Below, one piece after another: positions 1 to 7,988 of a stretch of 14,539 nt of DNA. The first letter of the stretch is position 1. Every line of letters starts with the position of its first letter. The stretch is from an uncultured Lautropia sp. (GTDB lineage: Bacteria; Pseudomonadota; Gammaproteobacteria; Burkholderiales; Burkholderiaceae_E). A program made the translations under genes and the position numbers. The notes below the pieces were generated by a model. The model was not told the DNA's origin and searched no databases. It saw only the letters and a list, made by a program, of their open reading frames with translations. The stretch covers positions 1 to 14,539 of the forward strand of contig CALIXC010000006.1 in the NCBI GenBank assembly GCA_938046755.1, written 5' to 3'.

Positions 1-412
1 AGTTGCCCACGCGTGCCTGGTAGACCACGTTGTCGACCGACAGCAGCGCCACGTTGCCGTTGGTCTTGTTCTGCATGTGCCCGACCAGGCGCACCGTGTC
101 GAGCGGGAAGTTCTCCAGCACTTCACGGCGGCGGTTTCTGTCAGGCGCCAAACCGGAGCGGCTGCGATCGGTCAGGTTGGCCATGGCCACTGCCAGCTTA
201 CTGTCAGAGAACGGGTCGTAATCCAGTCGGGCTTCATAGCGGAACGGCACGAAGTTCTTCGGTTCGTCCAGCTTGCCCACGCGGCGCGGCGTATTGGCGC
301 GGGTCTGATCCATCCAGCCCTGCACTTCATCCAGATCGGCGCTGCAAGCCCCGAGCATCGTGCTCGCCAGCAGGACGGATCCCACCGACATCAGTCTTTT
401 GGTCGTCTTCAT
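1..412 (-). CDS. pilP: Type IV pilus assembly lipoprotein PilP (partial, C-terminus outside window)
   Basis: Inner-membrane lipoprotein that links the PilN/PilO dimer to the outer-membrane secretin PilQ. Translating the minus strand from the ATG at 410-412 gives 137 complete codons before the window edge. The N-terminus is a short signal sequence ending in lipobox LGAC, with the lipidated Cys at residue 23, followed by an acidic DLDEVQGW stretch typical of PilP just after the lipid anchor. Further on, FVPFRYEARLDYDPF and PLDTVRLVGHM match the family's conserved motifs leading into the C-terminal beta domain; that domain begins (NVALLSVDN) but is cut off. The start overlaps the pilO stop as ATGA, which indicates translational coupling. 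Identity rests on both motifs and operon position; only the C-terminal half is unseen. Confidence 0.9.
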   Translation of the reverse strand, partial: MKTTKRLMSVGSVLLASTMLGACSADLDEVQGWMDQTRANTPRRVGKLDEPKNFVPFRYEARLDYDPFSDSKLAVAMANLTDRSRSGLAPDRNRRREVLENFPLDTVRLVGHMQNKTNGNVALLSVDNVVYQARVGN

Positions 413-1047
413 TTCTTGCCTCCAGCGGACTGTCTGGCAAGCTCATCCTTGTCCAGGTAGCGGAAGGTTTTGGCCGTGGCGCTCATTTCCAGGTTCCCAC
501 CGTTGCGATGCTCGATGGTGATGTTGTTGAGCGTCACGATGCGCGGCAGGTTGGCCAGGTCACTGCTAAACGAGGCCAGATCGTGAAAGCCCCCCACCAC
601 CTTCACGGCAATGGGCAGCTCGGCGTAGTGCTTCTTCAGCTCCACCGAACCGGGGCGGAACAGCTGCAGCTGCGCGCCGCGGCCCACGCCCGCCTGGTTG
701 ATGTCGGAAAGCAGTGCATCCATCTCGGCACGGCTGGGCAGCTGCTTCTCCAGCACGCCCACATACTGCTCGGCCAGAACCTTCTGCCGGCGCAGATCGT
801 CCAGGTTCACCGCCTTGGCCACTTTCTGCGTGTATTCGTCCTTCAGGGTCTGTTCCTGCGCCTCGGTGGACTCCAGTTCCTCGTTCAGGCCGCTCCAGTA
901 GGCAAACCAGCCCCCCACCACGATGGCAGCCACCACGCCGGTCAGCAGCAGTGCCTTCGGCGCGATCGGCCACAGGCCGGGATGGCGACCGTTGAGACCC
1001 TCGAACTGCTTGGTCAGGCCGCCGAAATCAAGTTCGATGTTCTTCAT
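409..1047 (-). CDS. pilO: Type IV pilus inner-membrane assembly protein PilO
   Basis: A bitopic inner-membrane protein of 212 residues that heterodimerises with PilN in the periplasm and helps align the pilus motor with the secretin. Visible architecture: a short cytoplasmic N-terminus (about 1-30), one transmembrane helix (about 31-51, LLLTGVVAAIVVGGWFAYW), a charged coiled-coil segment (about 54-105) and a C-terminal ferredoxin-like periplasmic domain containing FRPGSVELKKHYAELPI and ITLNN/LEMSATAKTFRYL-type strands. Length and layout are normal for the family. Its ATG shares one base with the pilN stop (TGATG), and its own stop overlaps the pilP start (ATGA), so the genes are almost certainly co-translated from one message. 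Confidence 0.94.
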   Translation of the reverse strand: MKNIELDFGGLTKQFEGLNGRHPGLWPIAPKALLLTGVVAAIVVGGWFAYWSGLNEELESTEAQEQTLKDEYTQKVAKAVNLDDLRRQKVLAEQYVGVLEKQLPSRAEMDALLSDINQAGVGRGAQLQLFRPGSVELKKHYAELPIAVKVVGGFHDLASFSSDLANLPRIVTLNNITIEHRNGGNLEMSATAKTFRYLDKDELARQSAGGKK

Positions 1048-1670
1048 CAGTTGGCTCCCGCGTTGTTCAGGGCGACCTGGGCGCTCTTGGTGGCGTCGGA
1101 CGGTGCCTGGCGCTTGACCACCACATTCAGGCGGAATTCATGCGCGCGCTTGATCTCGCCGTCCTTGCCACGGGTGCGCACCTCGTTCTCGCGGATTTCC
1201 TCGAGCTGCGGCTTCTCCAGCCAGGCGCTGCGCTCGCTGAGGTTGCGCAGGAACTCGGCCACCCGTTCGTTGGACTGCGCCATGCCCGAGAGCGTGACCT
1301 GCATGTCGCGCTGCTCCAGCTTGCTCAGGTAGACACCTTCCGGCGTCATCTTCACCAGCTCATCGAACAGGTGTACCGGAATGGTTCGGTCGCTCTGCAG
1401 ATCCTCGACCGCGTTCTGGCGCGCCTTCAGCGAAGCGATGGCACCTTCCAGGTCCTTGATCTCGGCGATCTGCGTGTCGAGCTTCTGGTTCTCGGAACGA
1501 ATCAGGTCATTGCGGGCGTTCTGGTTCTCGATCTGGTGGTTGATGAACATGCCACCCAGGAAGACAATGCCGCCCCCGACGATGGCGGAAATCACCAGCT
1601 GGCCGTTGAAGTCGCGCTTGCGACGCTCACGTTTCTGCTCGCGGTGCGGCAACAGGTTGATGCGGATCAT
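1047..1670 (-). CDS. pilN: Type IV pilus inner-membrane assembly protein PilN
   Basis: A bitopic inner-membrane protein of 207 residues. The extreme N-terminus MIRINLLPHRE carries the INLLP motif, which in this family binds the groove of cytoplasmic PilM. A transmembrane helix follows at about 24-44, then a long heptad-like coiled coil (about 46-90, rich in E, K, Q and N), then a periplasmic domain with the PEGVYLSKLEQRDMQVTLSG signature of the PilN fold. The start is well supported: a perfect AGGAGG lies eight bases upstream, inside the last codons of pilM, and the ATG overlaps the pilM stop. It partners PilO across the periplasm. Confidence 0.95.
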   Translation of the reverse strand: MIRINLLPHREQKRERRKRDFNGQLVISAIVGGGIVFLGGMFINHQIENQNARNDLIRSENQKLDTQIAEIKDLEGAIASLKARQNAVEDLQSDRTIPVHLFDELVKMTPEGVYLSKLEQRDMQVTLSGMAQSNERVAEFLRNLSERSAWLEKPQLEEIRENEVRTRGKDGEIKRAHEFRLNVVVKRQAPSDATKSAQVALNNAGAN

Positions 1671-2749
1671 TGGTCGAACCTCCTCATGGCTAGGCCGCAG
1701 CTCACCAGGAGTGCCGGGGCATCCAGAGTCATCTGCTTCTCGGAAATCGAATCACCGATCTCCATGCCCTGGAACGGGCTGAGGATCTCGGTCGTCACCG
1801 ATGTCTTCTGAAGCACGGCTTCGGCCAAACCCGGCGTGACGGCAGCACCGCCAGCCAGCAGGATGCGGTCGACGCGCTCATACGGCGTAGACGAGAAGAA
1901 GAACTGCAGCGAGCGCGCCAGTTCGGTAGCACCTTCTTCCACGAAGGGGTGCAGCAGTTCGGTCGTGTAGTTTTCGGGCAGGTCGCCGGTGCGCTTTTTC
2001 AGCTCGGCTTCCTCGACCGTCAGCCCGTACAGGCGCACGATTTCCTGCGTGAGCTTGCTGCCGCCGAAGGGCTGCTCACGCTCGAAGATGGTCTGGCCGT
2101 TGTAGACGACGGACAGGCGCGTGGCGGTCTGACCGATGTCGAACACGGCCAGGATCAGGCCTTCACCGCCAGCGGGCAGCTGGCTGATGATGCTGTCGAT
2201 AGAAATTCGTGCCGCATAGGGTTCGACATCGATGATCACGGGTTTCAGTCCGGCCAGTTCGGCCACCATCACCCGGTCATCGACCTTTTCCTTGCGCGAG
2301 GCCGCCAGCAGCACATCCACGCTGTCTTCCGAGTTGGCCGAAGGCCCCAGCACCTGGAAATCCAGGTTCACCTCGTCGATGGCGAACGGAATGTACTGGC
2401 TCGCCTCAGACTCGACCTGCACTTCGTAGTCATCCTCTTTCAGGTCGGCCGGCAGCGTGATCCGCTTGGTGATGACCGAAGATGACGGCAGTGCCATGGC
2501 GACCTGCTTGGTCGACGAACCCGTCTTGCGCAGGGCTCGCAACAGGGCATCGGCCACCGCTTCATGCCGTTCGACGTTGCCGTCAACGACGGCGCCCCGC
2601 TCGATCGGCTCGATGGCATAACGTTCCAGACGCATCGGCGCCTGTTTTCCAGGCGAAAGCTCGACGACTTTGACGCTGGACGCGCTGAAATCCACCCCGA
2701 TCAACGGGGCTGGTCCGCGCGCTAACAATGTTTGAAGGCCAAATCCCAC
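1667..2749 (-). CDS. pilM: Type IV pilus actin-like ATPase PilM
   Basis: Cytoplasmic actin/FtsA-like protein of 360 residues that recruits the N-terminal tail of PilN and connects the alignment complex to the motor side. The actin-fold nucleotide signatures are visible: phosphate-1 loop LIGVDFSASSVKVVEL (about 16-31), phosphate-2 segment AVFDIGQTATRLSVV (about 201-215) and adenosine loop ILLAGGAAVTPGL (about 296-308). FEREQPFGGSKLTQEI is the usual PilM SHS2/actin-junction segment. The chosen start is GTG at 2747-2749; no in-frame ATG lies nearby, the phosphate-1 loop follows at the expected distance, and a GGTGG sequence stands just upstream as a plausible ribosome site. It is the first gene of the pilMNOP run and is divergent from mrcA. 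Confidence 0.95.
   Translation of the reverse strand: MGFGLQTLLARGPAPLIGVDFSASSVKVVELSPGKQAPMRLERYAIEPIERGAVVDGNVERHEAVADALLRALRKTGSSTKQVAMALPSSSVITKRITLPADLKEDDYEVQVESEASQYIPFAIDEVNLDFQVLGPSANSEDSVDVLLAASRKEKVDDRVMVAELAGLKPVIIDVEPYAARISIDSIISQLPAGGEGLILAVFDIGQTATRLSVVYNGQTIFEREQPFGGSKLTQEIVRLYGLTVEEAELKKRTGDLPENYTTELLHPFVEEGATELARSLQFFFSSTPYERVDRILLAGGAAVTPGLAEAVLQKTSVTTEILSPFQGMEIGDSISEKQMTLDAPALLVSCGLAMRRFDQ
1679..1684 (-). promoter_or_regulatory. Perfect Shine-Dalgarno of pilN inside pilM
   Basis: On the minus strand these six bases read AGGAGG, with eight bases to the pilN ATG. They lie within the final codons of pilM (Met-Arg-Arg-Phe-Asp-Gln-stop). Together with the ATGA overlap this fixes the pilN start and suggests efficient re-initiation, so PilN is probably made at least in step with PilM. 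Confidence 0.75.
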
Positions 2750-2805
2750 AAAACCACCCGATCTAGAAAAAAATCCCGTCGAAACCGGTCGATGGACCGA
2801 CTTCC

Positions 2806-2834
2806 CTTACAATTCCCCATGTACCGCCTGACAA
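2806..2834 (-). promoter_or_regulatory. Candidate sigma-70 promoter of pilMNOP
   Basis: On the minus strand TTGTCA (2829-2834, five of six to the -35 consensus) and TGTAAG (2806-2811, four of six to the -10 consensus) are separated by 17 bases. The predicted transcript start would lie about 50 bases upstream of the pilM GTG. A second, poorer candidate has TTGACC at 2891-2896 but no good -10 at the right distance. This is consensus matching by eye only. Confidence 0.35.
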
Positions 2835-3226
2835 ACAGGGGCTCACTTTAAGATCTTTTTCGTCGTTTTCATCCCCCTCGCCACACCATCGGTCAAGGCT
2901 CGTTACCCTTTAGTCGCTCATGCCGGAAGAGCAGTCGAATTCGGGGGTTGAACGGTCGTTCGGGGTACTGCGCACGGTGTGATCAATGACACGGATGGAA
3001 GACATCTCTGCCACGATGGGGACACGCGCGAACGGCCCTCACGACCACGCGGTGCACCCGCCGCATCCAAAGGACAGGCATTCGGCCCGGAGGGCAGCCC
3101 GTCGTGCGCAACGGCCACCGCCCCGTCGACACCGGCATGGGTGTGGGTGGTGCCATCCAACCGTGCAGCATGGCGCCGCCCGAGCGTGGCGAGTTGCAAC
3201 TTCCGACCGGTGGCGCGCCTGGCCGG

Positions 3227-3255
3227 ATGACCTCCCGGCGGGCATCCTTTATAGT
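3227..3255 (+). promoter_or_regulatory. Candidate sigma-70 promoter of mrcA
   Basis: TATAGT at 3250-3255 (five of six to the -10 consensus) is preceded, with a 17-base spacer, by ATGACC at 3227-3232 (four of six to the -35 consensus). It stands out as an A/T patch in very GC-rich DNA and would give a leader of about 90-150 bases depending on the mrcA start. Prediction by eye. Confidence 0.35.
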
Positions 3256-3410
3256 GTCGGGTTGGGAATCTCCCGGCTGCTTGACCGGCAATCTTCTTCG
3301 CCGCCGCCGGACAGGGCCTGAACAGGGCACTCGTCGCACCGCATCTCCGATGGATGCCCGGCCTGCATGCCCGCCAGCCTCTTTCCGGCACCGACTCCAG
3401 CTCCCTCTCG

Positions 3411-5831
3411 ATGAAGCCATCCGCCACCACGACCCGATCTCCTTCCAGCAGAATCCCCGGCAACGGCGCCGGAACGCGCCAGCCAGGCCGGCGACGGCAG
3501 CAGGCACCACGCCGTCACCCGGTGCTGCGCTTTCTGGGCTGGACTGTGGCGCTGGGCGGCACGCTGGCAGTATCAGGGGCGCTGGTCGGCATCGTGGCCT
3601 ACGAGGTGGCCTCCAGCCGGCTGCCGCCGCTCACCTCGCTCACCGACTACAAACCCAAGCTGCCGATGCAGGTCTTCTCGGCCGACGGACTGCTGATCGG
3701 CGAGTACGGTTCGGAGAAGCGCACGGTCGTGTCGTACAGCAGTTTTCCCGAGAAGATGCGCCAGGCCATCCTGGCCGCCGAGGACGACGACTTCTTCACC
3801 CACCACGGCATCGACCTGTTCGGGGTGGCGCGCGCCGTCCTGGCCAACGTGAAGAAAGGCGGGCGCGGTCAAGGGGCCAGCACCATCACCATGCAGCTGG
3901 CCCGCACCACGTTCCTAAGCCGCGAACGCAGCTTCGTGCGCAAGTTCTACGAGGTGCTGCTCACCCTGCGCATCGAGCAGCAGCTCTCCAAGTCGCAGAT
4001 CTTCGAGATCTACGCCAACCAGATCTTCCTGGGCCAGCGTTCGTACGGCTTTGCCACGGCGGCCCAGACATATTTCGGCAAGCCGCTGTCCGAGCTGACC
4101 ATCGGTCAGATGGCCATGCTGGCCGGGCTGCCCAAGGCACCGGCACGCGACAACCCCATCGCCAACCCCGAGCGGGCCAAGCAGCGCCAGCGCTATGTGC
4201 TGTCGCGAATGCGCACGCTGGGCTTCATCACCGAGCCGGAATACCAGGCGGCGCTGAATGAGGAGCTGAAGCTGCACACCGACCGGCCCACCTTCCCGCT
4301 GCACGCGCAGTGGGCCTCGGAGATGGCGCGGGCGCTGGTGGCCGACCAGTTCAAGGAGGACGCCTACACCGGCGGCCTGAAGGTCTACACCACGGTGCGT
4401 GCCAAGGACCAGCGGGCCGCCAATGCGGCGGTTCAGCGCGCCGTGTTCGCCTATGACCGCAAGCACGGCTATCGCGGGCCGGAGTCGATGGTGGACCTGA
4501 AGACGGCCGACGAGCTCGAACGCGAGGAACGCATCGAGGAAGCCGTGGCCCAGGCCGGCGATGTGGGCAAGCTGCTGTCGGCCGTGGTGCTCAAGGTCAC
4601 GCCGCAGGCGGTGACGGTCTCGCGCGGGCGGGGCGTCAGCTTCGACATCAGCGGTCAGGGCCTGGCCTTCGTGAACGCCTGGCTGAACCCGAAGGCGGCC
4701 GCCAATCGCCAGTTGCGCCCGGGTGCCGTGGTGCGCATCACTGAAGGGCAGCATGGCTGGGAGATCACCCAGGCCCCCGAGGTGGAGGCGGCGATGATCA
4801 CCATCGACACGAACGACGGGGCAATCCGCGCGATGGTGGGTGGCTACGACTTCAGCCGCAGCAAGTTCAACCGCGCCACGCAGTCCATCCGCCAGCCGGG
4901 CTCGGTGCTCAAGCCATTCATCTATTCGGCCGCGCTGGAAAAGGGTTTCATGACCAGTACGGTGGTCAATGACGCCCCCATCATCCTGGACCCGGCCACG
5001 ACGGGCAACCAGCTCTGGGAGCCGAAGAACTACGGCGGCGGCTACGACGGCCCGATGACGCTACGCAGCGCGCTGGCGCGCTCGAAGAACATGGTCTCGA
5101 TCCGCATCCTGCAGGATATTGGCGTGGACTATGCGCAGGACTACCTGGGCCGCTTCGGCATCCGCCCCGAGCGCAACCCGGCCTACCTAACCATGGCACT
5201 GGGCGCGGGCAGCGTGACGCCCATGCAGATCGCTACCGGCATGGCTACCTTCGCCAATGGCGGCTACCGCCTGGAGCCCTATCTCATCGACCGCATCACC
5301 GACACCACCGGGCGCGAGGTGGCCAAGGCCAACCCGGTGCAGTCCGGCGACGAGAACGCGCTGATCATCGACCCGCGCAATGCCTTCCTGATGGACAGCA
5401 TGCTGAAGACGGTGGCACAGTCGGGTACCGCGGCACGCGTGACGAAGGAACTGAAGCGCAAGGACCTGGCCGGCAAGACCGGCACCACCAACGATTCACG
5501 CGATGCCTGGTTTGCCGGCTATGCCACGGGCGTGGCGGGCGTGGCCTGGCTGGGCTACGACCGGCCGCGTTCGCTGGGCGAGCGCGAGACCGGCGGCGGC
5601 CTGGCGCTGCCCATCTGGATCGACTACCTGAAGGGCGTGCTGCCTGACGTGCCGCAGAAGGAGCGCCCCGTGCCGCACGGGGTGACGCAGGTCAACGGAG
5701 AATACTATCTGGATGAGGCACAGCCCAGCAGTCCGGGCGTGAAGCGCGCGCTGGGCATTGCCGAGGACGGTCTGTCCTCTGACGTGAAGGACCTGAAGGA
5801 CGCTCAGCAGACCAAGGACCAGATCTTCTGA
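3411..5831 (+). CDS. mrcA: Bifunctional penicillin-binding protein 1A (glycosyltransferase/transpeptidase)
   Basis: Class A PBP that polymerises lipid II into glycan strands and cross-links the peptides on the outer face of the inner membrane. From the ATG at 3411 it has 806 residues. A basic, disordered cytoplasmic tail (1-40) precedes one transmembrane helix (about 42-64). The GT51 domain has catalytic Glu in AAEDDDFFTHHGID (E124), GASTITMQLAR (155-165) and IFEIYANQIFLG. An OB-like linker domain lies at about 388-455. The transpeptidase domain has SVLK with nucleophile Ser498, SKN at 558-560 and KTGTT at 689-693. All catalytic motifs are intact and length is normal for PBP1A. An in-frame ATG at 3354 would add 19 residues; neither start has a clear ribosome site, so the N-terminus is uncertain. 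Divergence from pilM is the classical arrangement. Confidence 0.96.
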   Translation: MKPSATTTRSPSSRIPGNGAGTRQPGRRRQQAPRRHPVLRFLGWTVALGGTLAVSGALVGIVAYEVASSRLPPLTSLTDYKPKLPMQVFSADGLLIGEYGSEKRTVVSYSSFPEKMRQAILAAEDDDFFTHHGIDLFGVARAVLANVKKGGRGQGASTITMQLARTTFLSRERSFVRKFYEVLLTLRIEQQLSKSQIFEIYANQIFLGQRSYGFATAAQTYFGKPLSELTIGQMAMLAGLPKAPARDNPIANPERAKQRQRYVLSRMRTLGFITEPEYQAALNEELKLHTDRPTFPLHAQWASEMARALVADQFKEDAYTGGLKVYTTVRAKDQRAANAAVQRAVFAYDRKHGYRGPESMVDLKTADELEREERIEEAVAQAGDVGKLLSAVVLKVTPQAVTVSRGRGVSFDISGQGLAFVNAWLNPKAAANRQLRPGAVVRITEGQHGWEITQAPEVEAAMITIDTNDGAIRAMVGGYDFSRSKFNRATQSIRQPGSVLKPFIYSAALEKGFMTSTVVNDAPIILDPATTGNQLWEPKNYGGGYDGPMTLRSALARSKNMVSIRILQDIGVDYAQDYLGRFGIRPERNPAYLTMALGAGSVTPMQIATGMATFANGGYRLEPYLIDRITDTTGREVAKANPVQSGDENALIIDPRNAFLMDSMLKTVAQSGTAARVTKELKRKDLAGKTGTTNDSRDAWFAGYATGVAGVAWLGYDRPRSLGERETGGGLALPIWIDYLKGVLPDVPQKERPVPHGVTQVNGEYYLDEAQPSSPGVKRALGIAEDGLSSDVKDLKDAQQTKDQIF

Positions 5832-5842
5832 GCCGGGGTCGG

Positions 5843-6187
5843 TCAGTCCGTGAAATGGATAGCCGACAGATCGATGGGCTGGCCGGCGTGAAAACCGATC
5901 TCGTCGGCCACCAGATCCAGCAGCTCACGGCCGCTGCGGGTGTCGATCCAGCCCTGCTCGCCAGGCCGGAAGTGAAAGCCCCCCCGTTTGGAAGCCACCC
6001 AGACCTCGCCGGCCGCTTCGTGGCTGTTGATGACCATCTGCGACCGGTCCTCGAATTCGAGGGTGATGACATTGCCGGCACGGGTCACTTCCAGATCCAT
6101 GTCGACCGCTTCGGCCGCTGTCTCGATACCTTCGGTAAGGGCGTCCAGGACGACACCCACCCGCTGCGAAAAACTGTTTCCGCTCAT
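5843..6187 (-). CDS. cyaY: Iron donor/frataxin-like protein CyaY
   Basis: Small cytoplasmic frataxin homologue (114 residues) that binds iron and modulates Fe-S cluster assembly on the IscS/IscU complex. The family pattern is clear: an acidic first helix (D15, E19, E22, E26, D29, D31), strands VITLEFEDRSQMVINSHEA, the signature VWVASKRGGFHF, then WIDTRSGRELLDLV. Length matches bacterial CyaY, with a slightly longer C-terminus. It converges with mrcA, with only eleven bases between the two stop codons, and diverges from lptM-lysA, an arrangement I recall as common in Beta- and Gammaproteobacteria. Confidence 0.95.
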   Translation of the reverse strand: MSGNSFSQRVGVVLDALTEGIETAAEAVDMDLEVTRAGNVITLEFEDRSQMVINSHEAAGEVWVASKRGGFHFRPGEQGWIDTRSGRELLDLVADEIGFHAGQPIDLSAIHFTD

Positions 6188-6249
6188 GCTAGAGTTCTGT
6201 TCCCTGTTGTGACCGGGCTCGCCATTGCCAGGCCCGGCGTGGATGAATC

Positions 6250-6492
6250 ATGCATGCTTCCATTTTAATCACTCCGCCGGCCCTCCTGCTGGCCGGCGCC
6301 TGCCTGCTGGCCGGCTGTGGCCAGAAGGGCCCTCTGTATCTGCCGCCCGAGCCGCCCACCCAGAAGCCGGCCCCGGTTGTCACCTCACCTGCCCGTGAAG
6401 GCAGCACTGTCGACGACATTACGTCGGGCGAGACCGGCGCAGCCGATGGGCAGGCCACCGATACAGCCCGCCGGAAAGGGCCCGACAAATGA
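6250..6492 (+). CDS. lptM: LPS-assembly lipoprotein LptM (YifL-like)
   Basis: Small outer-membrane lipoprotein (80 residues). The signal sequence ends in lipobox LAGC, giving a lipidated Cys23, immediately followed by GQKGPLYLP, the hallmark of the LptM/YifL family; in E. coli LptM assists oxidation and maturation of the LptD-LptE translocon. The remainder is a Pro/Ala/Thr-rich, probably disordered tail about twice the length of the conserved core. The last codons overlap lysA as ATGA, so the two genes form one transcription and translation unit. Function is inferred from family and motif; the tail has no recognisable domain. Confidence 0.9.
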   Translation: MHASILITPPALLLAGACLLAGCGQKGPLYLPPEPPTQKPAPVVTSPAREGSTVDDITSGETGAADGQATDTARRKGPDK

Positions 6493-7781
6493 GTGCTACC
6501 CCCCTCCCCTTCGACACCCCCAACGGTTGGCTGTCGTGCAATGCCCAGGGCGAGCTGCTAGCAGGCGGCCACAGCCTGCTGGCGCTGGCCGGCGAATATG
6601 GCACGCCCCTCTACGTCTACAGCCGGCAGGCCATTGAGGCCACCTGGCAGCGCTTTGCCCAGGCATTGGCCGGACGTGACGCCCGCATCTGCTTTGCCGT
6701 GAAGGCCAATTCCAACTTGGCCATCCTGGGACTGTTCGCCCGGCTGGGCGCCGGCTTCGACGTGGTGTCGGGCGGCGAGCTGGCGCGGGTCATCGCGGCC
6801 GGCGGCGACCCGCGCAAGGTCGTTTTCTCGGGCGTGGGCAAGTCGAGCGACGAGATCCGCCAAGCCCTGGCGGCCGACATCGCCTGCTTCAACGTGGAAT
6901 CGCTGCCCGAGCTGGAGCGCATCAACCAGATTGCCGGCAAGATGGACAAGCGTGCGCCGGTGTCCCTGCGCATCAATCCGGACGTGGACCCAGCCACCCA
7001 CCCCTACATTTCCACCGGGCTGAAGGAAAACAAGTTCGGCATCCCGCACAGCCAGGCGCTGGCAGCGTATCGTCAGGCGGCTGCCCTGCCCCACCTGCAG
7101 ATCCACGGCATCGACTGCCACATCGGCTCGCAGATCACTGAGGGCTCGCCTTTCCTGGCGGCGCTGGACCGGGTGCTGGCCCTGGTGGACCAGCTGGAAG
7201 CCGAGGGGATCGCCATCAGGCATCTGGACCTGGGTGGCGGCCTGGGCATCCGCTACGACAACGAGACGCCGCCCACCCCGGAAGCGCTGATGCAGGCGCT
7301 GTTCGACCGCCTGACGCAATGGCGTCCCGACGGGCTGCCGGGCGTGACCTTCGAGTTTGGTCGCGCGCTGGTGGGCAACGCGGGGCTGCTGCTGACCTGC
7401 CTGGAGTACCTGAAGGACAACGAGGGCCAGCATTTTGCGGTGGTGGATGCCGCCATGAACGACCTGATGCGGCCGGCGCTGTACCAGGCATACCACCGCG
7501 TCGAGGTGGTGAACCCCGGTGATGCGCCGGAGGTGACGGTCGACGTGGTGGGTCCGGTGTGCGAGAGTGGTGACTGGCTGGCCCGGCAGCGCCCACTGGC
7601 CCTGCCGTCGGATGCCGTGCTAGCCATTCTTTCGGCCGGCGCCTATGGTTCTACCATGGCCTCCAACTACAACTCCCGCCCACGACCGGCCGAGGTGCTG
7701 ATCGACGGCAAGCATGTCCACCTCATCCGCGAGCGCGAGACGATGGCGGACCTGCTGCGGCACGAGAAGCGGTTGCCTTAG
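6489..7781 (+). CDS. lysA: Diaminopimelate decarboxylase
   Basis: PLP-dependent fold-type III enzyme that converts meso-diaminopimelate to L-lysine, the last step of lysine synthesis; 430 residues, typical length. Visible motifs: PLP-binding lysine in CFAVKANSN (K72), FDVVSGGEL, NPDVDP with the KFGI segment, HIGSQ (about 211), the phosphate-binding glycine run LDLGGGLGIRY, the catalytic cysteine in GPVCESGD (C358), and AGAYGSTMASNYNSRPR, which contributes the active-site Tyr. One deviation: the usual EPGR motif reads EFGR (about 289-292). The start overlaps the lptM stop, with an AAAGGG ribosome-site-like stretch a few bases upstream. A perfect hairpin follows the stop. Confidence 0.96.
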   Translation: MSATPLPFDTPNGWLSCNAQGELLAGGHSLLALAGEYGTPLYVYSRQAIEATWQRFAQALAGRDARICFAVKANSNLAILGLFARLGAGFDVVSGGELARVIAAGGDPRKVVFSGVGKSSDEIRQALAADIACFNVESLPELERINQIAGKMDKRAPVSLRINPDVDPATHPYISTGLKENKFGIPHSQALAAYRQAAALPHLQIHGIDCHIGSQITEGSPFLAALDRVLALVDQLEAEGIAIRHLDLGGGLGIRYDNETPPTPEALMQALFDRLTQWRPDGLPGVTFEFGRALVGNAGLLLTCLEYLKDNEGQHFAVVDAAMNDLMRPALYQAYHRVEVVNPGDAPEVTVDVVGPVCESGDWLARQRPLALPSDAVLAILSAGAYGSTMASNYNSRPRPAEVLIDGKHVHLIRERETMADLLRHEKRLP

Positions 7782-7800
7782 AACGTCCTTGACGGGTGAT

Positions 7801-7833
7801 GGCAGGGTCGACTCAGGCAGATTCGACCCTGCC
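7801..7833 (+). terminator. Perfect hairpin downstream of lysA, probable terminator
   Basis: An 11-base arm at 7801-7811 (GGCAGGGTCGA) is perfectly complementary to 7823-7833, with an 11-base loop, starting 19 bases after the lysA stop. No strong U-tract follows (CATTTCC), so it may be a weak intrinsic terminator, a transcript-stabilising 3' hairpin or a rho-assisted site. The rest of 7834-7988 shows nothing recognisable. Confidence 0.55.
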
Positions 7834-7988
7834 CATTTCCGAACTTGCCCGCGGCCGGTTTCAGTCCGTCACGCCAACCGACACCCACGGGCAGCGATGG
7901 TTCGCACACCGGCAGCCGGGCCACAGAAAGCCCCGCAAGTCCAAGCTCCTGGAACGAAGCAGGTTCTGGGCATTTCAGGAGAAGGCCT

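Larger units (their letters stand above)
2750..3410. other. Divergent pilM-mrcA intergenic region, no convincing gene
   Basis: About 660 bases separate the pilM start from the preferred mrcA start, unusually long for this gene pair. Open frames exist on both strands, but they are rich in Arg, His, Pro and Cys, have no recognisable motif, overlap one another and run through the candidate promoters, so I read them as GC-driven artefacts. The part next to pilM (2761-2870) is visibly richer in A/T than the flanks, as expected for promoter DNA. A short inverted pair GAACG-GT-CGTTC lies around 2951-2962. No RNA gene or riboswitch was recognised. Confidence 0.5.

Noticed and set aside
2918..3463. 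Minus-strand open frame of 181 codons in the pilM-mrcA spacer, starting MPGILLEGDRVVVADG
   Set aside because: The first residues look protein-like, but the frame overlaps the mrcA start, quickly becomes Arg/Pro/Cys-rich, lacks a ribosome site and crosses the candidate mrcA promoter.
3915..4754. Minus-strand 279-codon open frame inside mrcA
   Set aside because: Antisense shadow of the PBP1A glycosyltransferase region; Gly/His/Leu/Arg-rich without a domain.
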